From: Mycolicibacterium pulveris
GTDB lineage: Bacteria > Actinomycetota > Actinomycetes > Mycobacteriales > Mycobacteriaceae
DNA length: 64,000 nt
Assembly: GCF_010725725.1 (NCBI RefSeq)
Contig: NZ_AP022599.1
Span: forward strand, 434,001-498,000
Direction: 5' to 3'
The position numbers and the translations under genes were made by a program. This document shows, one piece after another, positions 20,306 through 30,814 of the stretch (within the stretch, counting starts at the first letter, position 1; each line of letters starts with the position of its first letter). The notes beneath the pieces are model-generated. The model worked only from the letters and a program-made list of their open reading frames with translations. It was not told the DNA's origin and did not search any database.

Positions 20306-21415
20306 GTGCTGATCAGCGGAGCGCGCGCGGGCGTGCGGGCTGCCCGGTCCGCGGTGCCCGCCGCCCTGGCCGCCGTGTCGCTGACACTGATCAGCGGGTG
20401 TGGTCAGCTCGGCGGCGACCCCCATGAGCCCGACAGCCAGTCGGTCATCACCAGCACGACGCGGGTTGCCGGCGCGGGCGTGCTGGGCAACCAGCGCCGC
20501 CCGGACGAGTCCTGCGCCCCCGAGCCGGCCGCCGTCGACCCCGGGCCCCCGGACCGCCTCGTGCGCCACGCCGCGGGCGAGACGGAGGTGCGCGCGGACC
20601 CGCAGCGCATCGTGGTGCTCTCCGGTGATCAGCTCGACGCGCTGTGCGCACTGGGGCTGCAGTCGCGCATCGTGGCCGCGGCGTTGCCGGACGGCTCCCC
20701 CGATCAGCCGTCGTACCTCGGCACCGTCATCCATGACGTGCCGGGCGTGGGCACCCGCAGCGAACCCGATCTGGAGGGCATCCAGGCCGCCTCGCCCGAC
20801 CTGATCCTGGGGTCGCAGGCCCTGACGCCGGAGGCGTTCGGGGCGCTGTCGGAGATCGCACCGACGGTGTTCACTGAGGCGCCCGGCCCCGGGTGGCAGG
20901 GCAACCTGCGCACGGTCGGCGCGGCGACCGGACGCCTGGACGCCGCAAACGGGCTGATCGACGGTTTCGCACGAACCGCCGAGAAGACCGGCGCCGAGAA
21001 TGACGCCACGCATTTCCAGGCCTCGGTGGTCCAGTTCACCGACACCACCATGCGGGTCTTCGGCGCCGACAACTTCCCCGCCAGCGTGCTCGCCGCTGCC
21101 GGTGTGGATCGTCCTGCGGCCCAACGTTTTACCGACAAGCCCTACATCGAGGTCGGGATCACCGACACCGACCTGGCCAACTCCCCCGACCTGTCTGCCG
21201 CCGACGGTGACATCGTCTACATCTCGTTCGCCACTGGCGAGGCCAAGGAGCACGCCACCACGGTGCTGAAGAGCGACGCCTGGAAGAAGTTGTCGGCCAA
21301 CCGCGACGACCGCGTCTTCGCCGTCAACAACGAGGTGTGGCAGAACGGTGAGGGCATCGTCGCCGCGCGCGGCATCCTCGACGACCTGCGCTGGATCAAC
21401 GCGCCGATCAACTAG
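20306..21415 (+). CDS. fecB: Iron-siderophore substrate-binding lipoprotein FecB
   Basis: A 369-residue lipoprotein; the GTG start opens a signal with lipobox LISGC and lipid-anchored C32. The rest is a periplasmic-binding-protein fold of the FecB/FhuD/TroA helical-backbone class: RIVVLSGDQLDALCALGL, IQAASPDLILGSQALTPEAF, VFAVNNEVWQNGEGIVAARG. It binds iron complexes at the outer membrane face for delivery to an ABC importer and matches Rv3044. No permease is adjacent. The next gene's leaderless -10 overlaps its stop. Confidence 0.92.
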   Translation: MLISGARAGVRAARSAVPAALAAVSLTLISGCGQLGGDPHEPDSQSVITSTTRVAGAGVLGNQRRPDESCAPEPAAVDPGPPDRLVRHAAGETEVRADPQRIVVLSGDQLDALCALGLQSRIVAAALPDGSPDQPSYLGTVIHDVPGVGTRSEPDLEGIQAASPDLILGSQALTPEAFGALSEIAPTVFTEAPGPGWQGNLRTVGAATGRLDAANGLIDGFARTAEKTGAENDATHFQASVVQFTDTTMRVFGADNFPASVLAAAGVDRPAAQRFTDKPYIEVGITDTDLANSPDLSAADGDIVYISFATGEAKEHATTVLKSDAWKKLSANRDDRVFAVNNEVWQNGEGIVAARGILDDLRWINAPIN

Positions 21416-21418
21416 TCT
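21413..21418 (+). promoter_or_regulatory. -10 element of probable leaderless promoter for the YciI-like gene
   Basis: TAGTCT overlaps the fecB stop codon and is followed by 7 nt and the GTG at 21426. Confidence 0.45.
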
Positions 21419-21425
21419 CGCGGAC

Positions 21426-21701
21426 GTGTTCCACGTCCTCACATCGACGTACCTGCAGCCGCCGGACGTCATCAACCAGACCCGTCCCGCGCACCTGGAA
21501 TGGCTGAAGGGCGAGGTCGAGGCGGGCCGAATCCTGTTGGCCGGTCGCCGAGAAGACGAATCCGGCGCGGTGCTGATCACCGGCGACATCAGCGCGCAGG
21601 AGGCGCAAGACATCGTCGACCGCGATCCGTACACCAGCGCCGGGGCGGCACGCTACGAGCGGGTGGCGTTCAACAGCGCGTTCCGCGCGCCCGGACTCTA
21701 G
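21426..21701 (+). CDS. YciI family protein
   Basis: The GTG at 21426 gives a 91-residue protein of the ferredoxin-like YciI/DGPF fold: FHVLTSTYLQPPDVINQTRP, HLEWLKGEVEAGRILLAGRR, and DPYTSAGAARYERVAFNS. YciI-like proteins have a conserved His-Asp pair and are often small enzymes or dehalogenase-like accessory proteins; the role here is unknown. It converges with a secreted protein gene, their stops overlapping by 4 nt. Confidence 0.78.
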   Translation: MFHVLTSTYLQPPDVINQTRPAHLEWLKGEVEAGRILLAGRREDESGAVLITGDISAQEAQDIVDRDPYTSAGAARYERVAFNSAFRAPGL

Positions 21702-22144
21702 AACTGGTTGATGTCTTCCTTGGCGATGTAGATGCCGTGTCCGCTGCCGTCGTAGGCGATGCGGGTGCGTAGCCGATCGGCCTCGATCGTCCAGCCAAAG
21801 AGATGAATGGTCTGGCCGGTGTTGAGCACGGTGGCATCGGGGGTGTCGGGCACGCTGCCCTTGGCCCAGTAGAACTCGCCGGTGCCGTGCTTCACCGCGA
21901 CGGGCAGGCGCTGGCTGTGCTTCTCCGCTGAAAAGCTCGACTGGGCGAACGGCAGCCCGTCGATGCGTTGACACACCACCATGGGGCCGCCGCCGCGGGC
22001 GAGGTCGTCGGCGCTGACCTGGCAGCGGACCTGTCCCTCGTCGAGCAGGAGCACTCGGCTGTCGTCGGCCGCGGACGCTGGAGCCAGGGGAACCGCGAGC
22101 AGGGCCGCCACGGCGCCCGTCGCTGCGATCACGTGTCGGACCAT
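21698..22144 (-). CDS. Small secreted hypothetical protein
   Basis: A 148-residue protein with a clear signal peptide, MVRHVIAATGAVAALLAVPL then APASAAD as cleavage region. The mature domain has two cysteines (QVRCQV and MVVCQRID), likely a disulfide, and the segment YWAKGSVPDTPDATVLNTGQ. I do not recognise a named domain. It is convergent with the YciI-like gene and lies downstream of nrdF2 on the same strand with a 89-nt gap. Confidence 0.75.
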   Translation of the reverse strand: MVRHVIAATGAVAALLAVPLAPASAADDSRVLLLDEGQVRCQVSADDLARGGGPMVVCQRIDGLPFAQSSFSAEKHSQRLPVAVKHGTGEFYWAKGSVPDTPDATVLNTGQTIHLFGWTIEADRLRTRIAYDGSGHGIYIAKEDINQF

Positions 22145-22233
22145 GGCCGGGATGCTCTCACGACAGCGGCGCCGAGACCGACGAAATGGCGCAATCCACC
22201 CGCGCTTTCGCGCCCGTTTGTCCCTTTGGGCGT

Positions 22234-23304
<1,071 letters not shown>

Positions 23305-24960
23305 TGGCGTGTCGCGCCGTGTTCCCCAGATCCGGTACTCCGACGGGTCGAATGTGCGGGTCGCCAGCCAGTACTGCCAAGTCATCCCGCTCCACAGCGT
23401 CCGGTTGACGCCGTGCTCGTCCAGATACCAGCTTCGGCAACCACCGGTGCTCCACACCGTGCCCGCCAACTCGGCCTGCAGCTCGGCGTTGTAGCGGTCC
23501 TGGGCCTCGCGCGTCGGGGTCAGCGCCCGTGCGCCTGCGCGGTCGACCGCCGCGATGGCCTGGGCGGCGTAGCGGATCTGCGACTCGATCATGAACACCA
23601 CCGAGTTGTGCCCCAGCGCGGTGTTCGGGCCGAGCAAAAAGAACAGGTTGGGCATGTCAGCGACGGTGATGCCGCGCAGCGCCGCGATTCCCTCCCGGTT
23701 CCACCGGTCGACCAGGTCTTCCCCGTCGAGGCCCTTGATGTGCACGTAGGTGTAGGAGTCGGTCACGTGGAACCCGGTGGCGAACACGACGACGTCGACG
23801 TCGTGCTGGGTGCCGTCGGCGGTGACGATGCCGGTCGGGGTGAACCGCGTGATGCCGTCGGTGATCACCTCGGTCTTCGGGTTGGCGATCCCGTGGTAGT
23901 AGGTGTCGGAGTTGAGGATCCGCTTGCAGCCCGCCCGGTAGTCCGGGGTGAGCTTGCGCCGCAGTTCGGGGTCTTTGATCGACCGGTTGATGTTCCACTT
24001 GCCCAGCAGCTCACCGATTTTCAGCAACCGGGGCTGGCGGGTCATGGCGAACCCGACGGCTTCGTGGGCCCAGTAGATGCCCGCGCGCGTCAGTTGGCGC
24101 GTGACGGGGACCGTGGCGAACATGCGCTGCATCCACTCGGGGATCGGGTTGTTCGGCCGGGGCATCACCCACGCCGGGGTGCGTTGGTAAAGCTGCAGCG
24201 CGGCAACGTCTTTGACGATCTCGGGCACGATCTGAATCGCGCTGGCCCCGGTGCCGATCACCGCGACGCGTTTGCCGGTCAGATCCACGCTGTGGTCCCA
24301 CTCCGCGGAATGGAAAGCGGCACCCTGGTATTCGTCGAGGCCCTCGAAGTCGGGGATCAGCGGAATGTGCAGTCCGCCGGCGCCGGAGATCACGAACTGC
24401 GCGACGAATTCCCGGCCGTCCTTGGTGAACACATGCCAGCGCATCTCCTCGTCGTCCCAGTGCGCTCGGTCCACGTGCGAGCCGAACCGGATGTATCGCC
24501 GCAGCCCGTATTTGTCGGCCACCCCCTTGAGGTAGTCGAAGATCTCCGGCTGAAACGACCACATGTGCTTCCAGTCCGGCTTGGGCTCAAAGGAGAACGA
24601 GTACATGTGCGACGGGATGTCGCAGGCGCAGCCCGGGTAGGTGTTGTCACGCCAGGTGCCGCCGATCTCGTCGGCCTTCTCCAAGATCAGGAACTCGACG
24701 CCGCGCTTCTGCAGCTCGATGCCCATCCCCAGGCCGGAGAATCCGGTGCCGATGATCAGCGCGCGGGTATGCACCGGCTTGGCGGCTACGGTCTCCGCCT
24801 CGTGCTCGGCAACCGTCATGATCGGTCTCCCCTCTTTCGCCTCCGGCATGGGCCCATCCTGGGACCGGCGGTACCGGATACTAGGTTCAGGGTACGTGGT
24901 GTGCCTGCTCGAGCGCACCTGGCCGCCGCCCGATCGCCCACGGCGAACAGCCGCCGGCAA

Positions 24961-24966
24961 TAGACT
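24961..24966 (+). promoter_or_regulatory. -10 element of probable leaderless promoter for the LuxR-type gene
   Basis: TAGACT is followed by 6 nt and the GTG start at 24973, with no Shine-Dalgarno sequence between. Confidence 0.5.
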
Positions 24967-24972
24967 GAGCTG

Positions 24973-27624
24973 GTGCGCGGCGGCTGGCCGCTGATCGGAC
25001 GAGACGAAGAACTGGCGGTCGTCTCTGGTGCTATCGCTGAGCCGGCAGCGGCCGGGATCCTCATCGCGGGCAGCGCCGGCGTCGGCAAGACGCGCCTGGC
25101 CCGCGAAGCGCTCGCGAAGGCCCAGCGTCGAGGCCGCCGATGCCACTGGCTTCTGGCGACGGAGTCCGCGCGATCTGTGCCGTTGGGAGTGTTCGCCGAA
25201 TTCGCGAGCGGTTTCGGCCCCGACCCGCTGCGACGGGTCCAGGAAATCATCGACGCGCTGGTCGGCTCCCCATCGTCGACGACATCCCCGACGCGGCCGG
25301 TGGTCGGAATCGACGACGCCCACCTGCTCGATGAGCAGTCCGCGCTCGTCGTGCACCAATTGGTTCACCGACGCATTGCGACGGTGGTTCTCACCCAGCG
25401 CTCGGGTGAGCAGACACCCGACGCCATCACATCGTTGTGGAAGGACGAGCGGCTGCCGCGGATGGATCTGCAGCCACTGGCCGCTCACGAGGTGAGCACG
25501 CTGCTGACGGCGGTGCTCGACGGCGAAATCGAGACGACGAGCGCCGAGCGACTCTGGCGCTATACCCACGGCAACGCCCTGTATCTACGCCAACTCATCA
25601 CCGACGAGATCGCCTCCCGCCGGCTCAACAAACGCGCAGGGGTATGGGTGTGGGATGGTCAACCGGACTTCTCGCCGCGGTTGCTCGAGTTGATCAAGGC
25701 CAATATCGGCAGGCACAGCGAGCAGGTCGTCGAGGTGCTCGACATCGTGGCGCTGGCCGAGCCCGTCGAGTTGGCTGTCCTGCTGCACATGGCCTCGCCC
25801 GGTGCGGTCGACGAGGCCCAACAGCATGGGCTGATCCGATTCGATCCGGCGGCTCAGGTCGCTCACCTGGCACATCCGATGTTCGGGGAGGCCAGGCGGG
25901 CCATGGCCGGACCCATAGGCCTTCGCACCCTGTGCGGACGACTCGCGCACACCATCGGCGAGGTCTGCAGCCCTTCCCTGCACCAGACGGTCCGGCGCGC
26001 CGTGCTGGCCCTGGAATCCGATGCCGGCCGTGACGCGGCACTGCTGCACGAAGCAGCCAACGCAGCCTTGGCGCTGCTGGACATACCGTTGGCGATGCGG
26101 CTCGGGCGCGCTGCCACCGAGTCCGGCGCCGGACGTCCCGCGCAGTTCAACTACGCGGTCGCGTTGGCCACCGCCGCCCGGGGCGCGCAGGCCGAGAAGA
26201 TCCTGGGCCAGCTGGCGGCCAGCGCCACCGAGGACGCCGAACGCGTGCACATTGCGCTGGCCCGTGCGGCCAACTTGACGTGGGTTCTCGGCGAACCGGT
26301 CACCGCCGAACGAGAACTTGACGCGGCCCAACAGGCGGCCGCCGGTTGCGGACTTGCCCACGCCGTCAACGCGGTCCGCGCATCCTGTCACGCGGCCCGA
26401 GGCCAGCCATCGACCGCGGTCGAGTTGGCCACCGAAGCGCTCGCGTCGCGAGAGGTGGCGGGCCTGCCGCGCATGATGGGCCTATGGGGCCTGGTGTACG
26501 GCCTCGCCGATCTCGGCTGTACCGAACGGCTTTCCAGCGCAGCGCACGGACACGCGTTCGCGCGCGGTGATGCGCGCGCATCGCATCTGCGGTTCCGCAT
26601 GGGCGTGGCCTACGTCGACGGGCTGTGTTTGGCCGGTCATGTGCAGAAGGCCCGCCAAGTCGCGGCCGAACTGAGGCACGACGCGCACGATGTCGCGGGT
26701 TCGCGATACATCAGCACACTTATCGTCGCGCTCGCCGAACTGGCGGCCGGGGATCTGACGGCAGCATGCAAGTGGCTTCGCGAGTCGGCGGCGCTGCTGT
26801 CACCTGAGCTGGAGGACGAGCCCGAGGGCACCTTCCGACTCAGCGAGGTTTGGTTGTCGACGGCGCTGGCGATGGCGGGAGATGCGGAGGCCGCCGAACA
26901 GGCACTGGCCGGCCGGCCGGTCGCCGAAGCCGGAGGCTTTCGCTACTGGGAGACCGATCAAGCGCTCGCCGCGGCATGGATCGACGCCGCCCGCGGTCTT
27001 CCGAGCCTGGCGGTGCGGGCCGCGCTCGAGGCCGCCGACCAGGCCCGCGCGCTGCATCGTCCGACCCGTGAGGTGATGTGCCTGCAAACGGCGACGCAGT
27101 TCGGTGACAGCTCCTGCGCGGACCGCCTCGCAGAGTTGTCGGTGATCGTCGGCGGGCCGAGACTGATTGCCGTGGCAGCGCATTCGGCCGCGTTGCACGC
27201 CCACGACGGCACCGGCCTGCTCGAGGCGTCACGGTGCTACGAGGCCTTCGGCGATCGTGTCGCAGCGGCCGATGCCGCCGCCCAGGCCGCGATCGTGCTT
27301 CGCGAGCAGGGGCGCCGCGGTGCGGGTCTCACGGCGACCGCGGTAGCACAGCGCCTGTCCGGCGAGACCGGCGCACACACATATGCGCTGCGGGCCAACA
27401 GGATCGACTTGCCACTGACTGCGCGGCAACGCGAAATCGTCACCCTTGCCGCCCGAGGGCTGTCCAACCGCGCCATCGCCGACCGGTTGGTGTTGTCCGT
27501 GCGCACGGTCGAGGGGCACCTGTTTCAGGCCTCGCAGAAGACCGGCGTCAGTACCCGCGAAGAACTCATCGCCATGGTCCAGGGACGGTCCGCCGAAAAC
27601 CGCCCGACCGATCGGCTCGCGTGA
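24973..27624 (+). CDS. Large ATP-binding LuxR-family (LAL) transcriptional regulator
   Basis: An 883-residue regulator. The N-terminus has an AAA/STAND ATPase with Walker A GSAGVGKT (residues 33-40) and Walker B-like VGIDDAHLLDEQSA. The middle is alanine-rich and TPR-like. The C-terminus is a GerE/LuxR helix-turn-helix: LTARQREIVTLAARGLSNRA, IADRLVLSVRTVEGHLF. LAL proteins are usually ligand-responsive activators. Being divergent from the monooxygenase gene with 153 nt between, it is a plausible regulator of it. Not found at this position in H37Rv as I recall. Confidence 0.9.
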   Translation: MRGGWPLIGRDEELAVVSGAIAEPAAAGILIAGSAGVGKTRLAREALAKAQRRGRRCHWLLATESARSVPLGVFAEFASGFGPDPLRRVQEIIDALVGSPSSTTSPTRPVVGIDDAHLLDEQSALVVHQLVHRRIATVVLTQRSGEQTPDAITSLWKDERLPRMDLQPLAAHEVSTLLTAVLDGEIETTSAERLWRYTHGNALYLRQLITDEIASRRLNKRAGVWVWDGQPDFSPRLLELIKANIGRHSEQVVEVLDIVALAEPVELAVLLHMASPGAVDEAQQHGLIRFDPAAQVAHLAHPMFGEARRAMAGPIGLRTLCGRLAHTIGEVCSPSLHQTVRRAVLALESDAGRDAALLHEAANAALALLDIPLAMRLGRAATESGAGRPAQFNYAVALATAARGAQAEKILGQLAASATEDAERVHIALARAANLTWVLGEPVTAERELDAAQQAAAGCGLAHAVNAVRASCHAARGQPSTAVELATEALASREVAGLPRMMGLWGLVYGLADLGCTERLSSAAHGHAFARGDARASHLRFRMGVAYVDGLCLAGHVQKARQVAAELRHDAHDVAGSRYISTLIVALAELAAGDLTAACKWLRESAALLSPELEDEPEGTFRLSEVWLSTALAMAGDAEAAEQALAGRPVAEAGGFRYWETDQALAAAWIDAARGLPSLAVRAALEAADQARALHRPTREVMCLQTATQFGDSSCADRLAELSVIVGGPRLIAVAAHSAALHAHDGTGLLEASRCYEAFGDRVAAADAAAQAAIVLREQGRRGAGLTATAVAQRLSGETGAHTYALRANRIDLPLTARQREIVTLAARGLSNRAIADRLVLSVRTVEGHLFQASQKTGVSTREELIAMVQGRSAENRPTDRLA

Positions 27625-27732
27625 TTCGCACTTGCGTTCGACGCACCGAGTAACTCGGGTAGTGAACTACGCGGGCTCCTGCGGGGCGGCGGCCATACGT
27701 TGCGGCTGAAACACGCAACGAGGGAGACCGTC

Positions 27733-29271
27733 ATGGCAGACGACAACAGCGGCCGCGTCGGCGTGGACCGACCTGGCACGGTTAGGCGGTCCGACGATCC
27801 TGGTCACGACGCCCGCACCGGTGCGTCGTCAAGTTCCGTCCGCGAGGCACCCACCCGTGAGGCCGGCGAGGCCAAACTCGACCGCGACACCGGCATCGTC
27901 ACCTACCCCGACGGCTCCACTCACGACATGCGCACCGGCGCATCAACGGACCCCGTCCACAAACCATCCACCGAGATCGGCGGCGCCAAACTCGACCGCG
28001 ACACCGGCATCGTCACCAACCCCGACGGCTCCAGCCACGACATGCGCACCGGCGCATCAGCACGACCGGTGCATGAGCATGGCACCACCGAAACCGGCGG
28101 CCCCAAACTCGACCGCGACACCGGCATCGTCACCAACCCCGACGGCTCCAGCCACGACATGCGCACCGGCGCATCAGCACGACCGGTGCATGAGCATGGC
28201 ACCACCGAAACCGGCGGCCCCAAACTCGACCGCGACACCGGCATCGTCACCAACCCCGACGGCTCCAGCCACGACATGCGCACCGGCGCATCAGCACGAC
28301 CGGTGCATGAGCATGGCACCACCGAAACCGGCGGCCCCAAACTCGACCGCGACACCGGCATCGTCACCAACCCCGACGGCTCCAGCCACGACATGCGCAC
28401 CGGCGCATCAGCACGACCGGTGCATGAGCATGGCACCACCGAAACCGGCGGCCCCAAACTCGACCGCGACACCGGCATCGTCACCAACCCCGACGGCTCC
28501 ACCTACGACATGCGCACCGGCGTCGAAACCTACCCCGACGGCTCCGCCTACGACACGCGCACCGGCGCATCAGCACGACCGGTGCATGAGCATGGCACCA
28601 CCGAAACCGGCGGGGCGAAGTACAACCCCGACAGCGGGCAGTGGGACAACCCCGACGGGTCCTCCTCGGAGTCCGACCCCGAGTCAGACGGCTCCGAATC
28701 CAGCGGCTCGGGATCGGGCAGTTCCGGATCGACCAGCGGCGACGACGACGACTCAGCTGACTCAGGATCGGACACCAACGACGACTCCGACGACGACGAC
28801 AGCGACTCCGAGGACTCCTCGACAGACGACACCGATAGCGGCGATGACACCGGAGAAGGCGACGGCGACTCGCTGCTCATGGACGGGTTCACCAGCGGCA
28901 GCGCTGGTTCCGCGGGCGCCAGCCCGGCCGCGGCGATACGCGACTGGGCGACCAACCCCGACCGAGGCGACACGTCGGTCTTCGGGGAGGCCGGCGAGGA
29001 CGCCCCGCCGGCGCGCGGCGTACCCAGCGGGGTCGTCCAACCCGGCGCCAGCCCGGACGGCGACGGGTCATCGTCGCCCGACAGGCCCGCCATCGACACC
29101 GGCGATGACCAACCGGTCGTGTCGACCTACCAATGGAATTCCGGCGACGAGGACGGCAGCGACCTGGGCCCCGTAATCCAACCCGGCCCCGACGACACGG
29201 GCGTCATCGATGGCGGCATCGATTACTGGCTCGTCGACGACCTCACCACCGACCCACCGCCACTTGCCTAG
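27733..29271 (+). CDS. Tandem-repeat protein with acidic Ser/Asp region, unknown function
   Basis: Start ATG 27733 follows AGGGAG; 512 residues, no signal peptide and no membrane segment. From about residue 47, 38-39-residue repeats each contain KLDRDTGIVTNPDGS, HDMRTGASARPVHEHG and TTETGG; four units are almost identical at the DNA level. A second, shorter repeat style (TYPDGSAYDTRTG, YNPDSGQWDNPDGS) follows. Residues about 310-385 are very acidic Ser/Asp/Glu sequence. The C-terminal 130 residues have lower complexity but include ATRDW-like and VVSTYQWNSGDEDGS segments. I know no family for it. It may be a structural or calcium-binding protein; that is inference. Confidence 0.82.
   Translation: MADDNSGRVGVDRPGTVRRSDDPGHDARTGASSSSVREAPTREAGEAKLDRDTGIVTYPDGSTHDMRTGASTDPVHKPSTEIGGAKLDRDTGIVTNPDGSSHDMRTGASARPVHEHGTTETGGPKLDRDTGIVTNPDGSSHDMRTGASARPVHEHGTTETGGPKLDRDTGIVTNPDGSSHDMRTGASARPVHEHGTTETGGPKLDRDTGIVTNPDGSSHDMRTGASARPVHEHGTTETGGPKLDRDTGIVTNPDGSTYDMRTGVETYPDGSAYDTRTGASARPVHEHGTTETGGAKYNPDSGQWDNPDGSSSESDPESDGSESSGSGSGSSGSTSGDDDDSADSGSDTNDDSDDDDSDSEDSSTDDTDSGDDTGEGDGDSLLMDGFTSGSAGSAGASPAAAIRDWATNPDRGDTSVFGEAGEDAPPARGVPSGVVQPGASPDGDGSSSPDRPAIDTGDDQPVVSTYQWNSGDEDGSDLGPVIQPGPDDTGVIDGGIDYWLVDDLTTDPPPLA
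27871..28569 (+). repeat. In-frame 117-bp tandem repeats
   Basis: Units begin at 27871 (114 bp, divergent), 27985, 28102, 28219, 28336 and 28453 (all 117-bp spacing except the first). The units from 28102 to 28452 are essentially identical, indicating recent amplification; the last unit carries a 13-residue insertion. All unit lengths are multiples of 3, so copy-number change keeps the frame. Confidence 0.92.
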
Positions 29272-29273
29272 CC

Positions 29274-29618
29274 GTGGCGGCCGACATGCGGCAGCGCAAC
29301 GCCGCGCTCAATCGTCTGCCCGTGCAGTACGCCCGCGCGCTACGGCTGCGCGACGCGGGCATCCCCGACGAGGTGACCGCCGAGTGCATCGGCGTGGAGA
29401 TCGAGGGCCTCCCGTTGGTGATGCGGGTGGCCGAAGCCAAGCTCGCCACGGCAATGGCAACCCGCGCGCAGGTCAACTCCCGGTCCGGGCCCAATCCCCC
29501 TGAAGGAGAAGATGATGAGCACCAACATCCACAGGCCGCTCACCGCGACGCTGGGTGCGACCGTGCTGACCGTCGTGCTTGCCGGTCAAATGCTCACGGC
29601 GCCAACGGCACACGGTGA
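29274..29618 (+). CDS. Small helix-turn-helix-like protein overlapping the next gene
   Basis: The GTG lies 2 nt after the repeat-protein stop. The 114-residue frame has a convincing helical core: NRLPVQYARALRLRDAGIPD then EVTAECIGVEIEGLPLVMRV and AEAKLATAMA, like small actinobacterial sigma/HTH-type proteins. After about residue 70 the sequence loses this character and runs 107 nt into the next gene in another frame. A frameshift near 29480 or a true overlap could explain this. Function unknown; coupling to the repeat protein is likely by spacing. Confidence 0.55.
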   Translation: MAADMRQRNAALNRLPVQYARALRLRDAGIPDEVTAECIGVEIEGLPLVMRVAEAKLATAMATRAQVNSRSGPNPPEGEDDEHQHPQAAHRDAGCDRADRRACRSNAHGANGTR

Positions 29619-29838
29619 TCGGACGGTCAGTGCACAGGAGATCTGCAGCCAGGAGGGCCGGGTCGCCAAGGTGAGATGGTTCCCGCCGCCGGTCGTGGGG
29701 TACTGCGCCCACCCGTGGAGCATCTTGCCCGGCAATTCGCTCGACGCCGGCGAAGGTCCCATCTCCATCCGGGTGCCCGAAGGGTCGTACATGGTCAATC
29801 CCCTCGACCCGTTGAGCCCCTGGGTGATACCGGGCTAG
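29512..29838 (+). CDS. Small secreted protein, unknown function
   Basis: A 108-residue protein starting ATGATG after GAAGGAGAAG. The N-terminus TATLGATVLTVVLAGQMLT and THGD-like cleavage region APTAHGD form a signal peptide. The mature protein is about 75 residues with two cysteines (EICSQEG and GYCAHPWS) and a Pro-rich end PLDPLSPWVIPG. I do not recognise the family. It is downstream of the repeat protein and the HTH-like ORF on the same strand. Confidence 0.65.
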   Translation: MMSTNIHRPLTATLGATVLTVVLAGQMLTAPTAHGDRTVSAQEICSQEGRVAKVRWFPPPVVGYCAHPWSILPGNSLDAGEGPISIRVPEGSYMVNPLDPLSPWVIPG

Positions 29839-29867
29839 GCGCGCCCCGCGTCGCAGCGCCGCACCGG

Positions 29868-30608
29868 TCAGGCGACCGGTTGCTGTCGGCGTACGGCGGT
29901 GCGAATAGGCTGGTCGGGCTCGATCGTGACGCCGACCAACTCCGCGGTGCCGTTGATGGCACCCATCATGATCGTCGTCATATGGGTGATGAACTTGTCG
30001 GCGGACATGCGACGCTCGTCCTCGTCGCCGGCGCCCAGCCACCAGTCCGTCGCCGACGCCGCGGTGCCGAAGATCGCGTACGCCGCGAGTTCGAAGGCCG
30101 CGGGGTCCAGCGCCATGTCCTGCAGTTCGTTGCTGATCATGTCGGCAACAGCCAGGGTGATCTCGCTGCCCTTGTTGACCGCCGTCATCGCCGCCGCCGA
30201 CTTGTCGGCGAACCGGCCCTGCAGCAGAAAGCGGACCACGTTGGGGTGGCGCTCGACCAACTCGACGTAGTGCTCGACTCCCCGCCCGACGATGTCGCGT
30301 GTGGAGTCGGTCTCCACGTTGATCGACGGGATGATCGCGGCCCACAACATGTCGCGCATCCGCTGACCGATCTCGGTGAACATGTCCGACTTGTCGGCGA
30401 AGTGCCGGTAGATCTTGGGCTTGGCGGTACCGGCCTCCTCAGCGATCTCGCGCACGCTCACGTTGGGACCGAGCCGGTCGATCGCGCGGAAGGCGGCGTC
30501 GACGATCTCCGCGCGCACCTTCTTGCGGTGCTCGCGCCAGCGCTCGCTGCGGGCGTCGACCTTGACACCCGGCTGGCCGCTCGACCGCGTCCTGGACCCT
30601 CGTCGCAC
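29868..30608 (-). CDS. TetR-family regulator (Rv3050c-like)
   Basis: The GTG at 30608 gives 246 residues, the length I recall for Rv3050c, and is preceded by TACAGT plus 6 nt, a leaderless layout. The longer frame to 30701 would cover the operator-like repeat. The N-terminal TetR helix-turn-helix is ILDA-type: AEIVDAAFRAIDRLGPNVSV then REIAEEAGTAKPKIYRHFAD. The C-terminal domain is TetR_C-like. The inverted repeat at 30627-30660 overlaps its promoter and recurs upstream of the geranylgeranyl-reductase-like gene, suggesting both are controlled by this protein. Confidence 0.88.
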   Translation of the reverse strand: MRRGSRTRSSGQPGVKVDARSERWREHRKKVRAEIVDAAFRAIDRLGPNVSVREIAEEAGTAKPKIYRHFADKSDMFTEIGQRMRDMLWAAIIPSINVETDSTRDIVGRGVEHYVELVERHPNVVRFLLQGRFADKSAAAMTAVNKGSEITLAVADMISNELQDMALDPAAFELAAYAIFGTAASATDWWLGAGDEDERRMSADKFITHMTTIMMGAINGTAELVGVTIEPDQPIRTAVRRQQPVA

Positions 30609-30614
30609 CCGATC

Positions 30615-30620
30615 ACTGTA
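30615..30620 (-). promoter_or_regulatory. -10 element of probable leaderless tetR promoter
   Basis: On the minus strand TACAGT is followed by 6 nt and GTG at 30608. The upstream region is occupied by the inverted repeat 30627-30660. Confidence 0.45.
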
Positions 30621-30626
30621 CCGCCC

Positions 30627-30660
30627 GGACACCGTTGACCTGCCCAGACCGAGGGTGTCT
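30627..30660. promoter_or_regulatory. Candidate TetR operator, copy 1
   Basis: GGACACC (30627-30633) and GGTGTCT (30654-30660) form a 7-bp inverted pair with one mismatch. The interior begins GTTGACCTGCC. A closely similar block, GGACACC then CTTGACCTGCC and GTGTCC, occurs at 33149-33180. It overlaps the -35 region of the tetR gene. Confidence 0.55.
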
Positions 30661-30814
30661 GGCCCGCAAAGGCGCTGACCGCCGCACAGCGCCTCGCGCA
30701 TTCGTTCGATTACCGGCGCCGGACAGGTACCCGACTACTCGGGCCGCGGGCCCGCCCCCGCCTTACGTTGCCGGTGTCAGGCAGCGGGCACCGGCTTCGA
30801 ACCGAGGGGTGGAC

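Noticed and set aside
27632..27662. SigF-type promoter before the repeat-protein gene
   Set aside because: GTTC, 17 nt, GGGTAG is only a partial match and other -10-like elements (TACGTT) are closer to the start.
27871..28569. CRISPR-like array
   Set aside because: Units are 117 bp, in frame and adjacent without unique spacers, inside an open reading frame.
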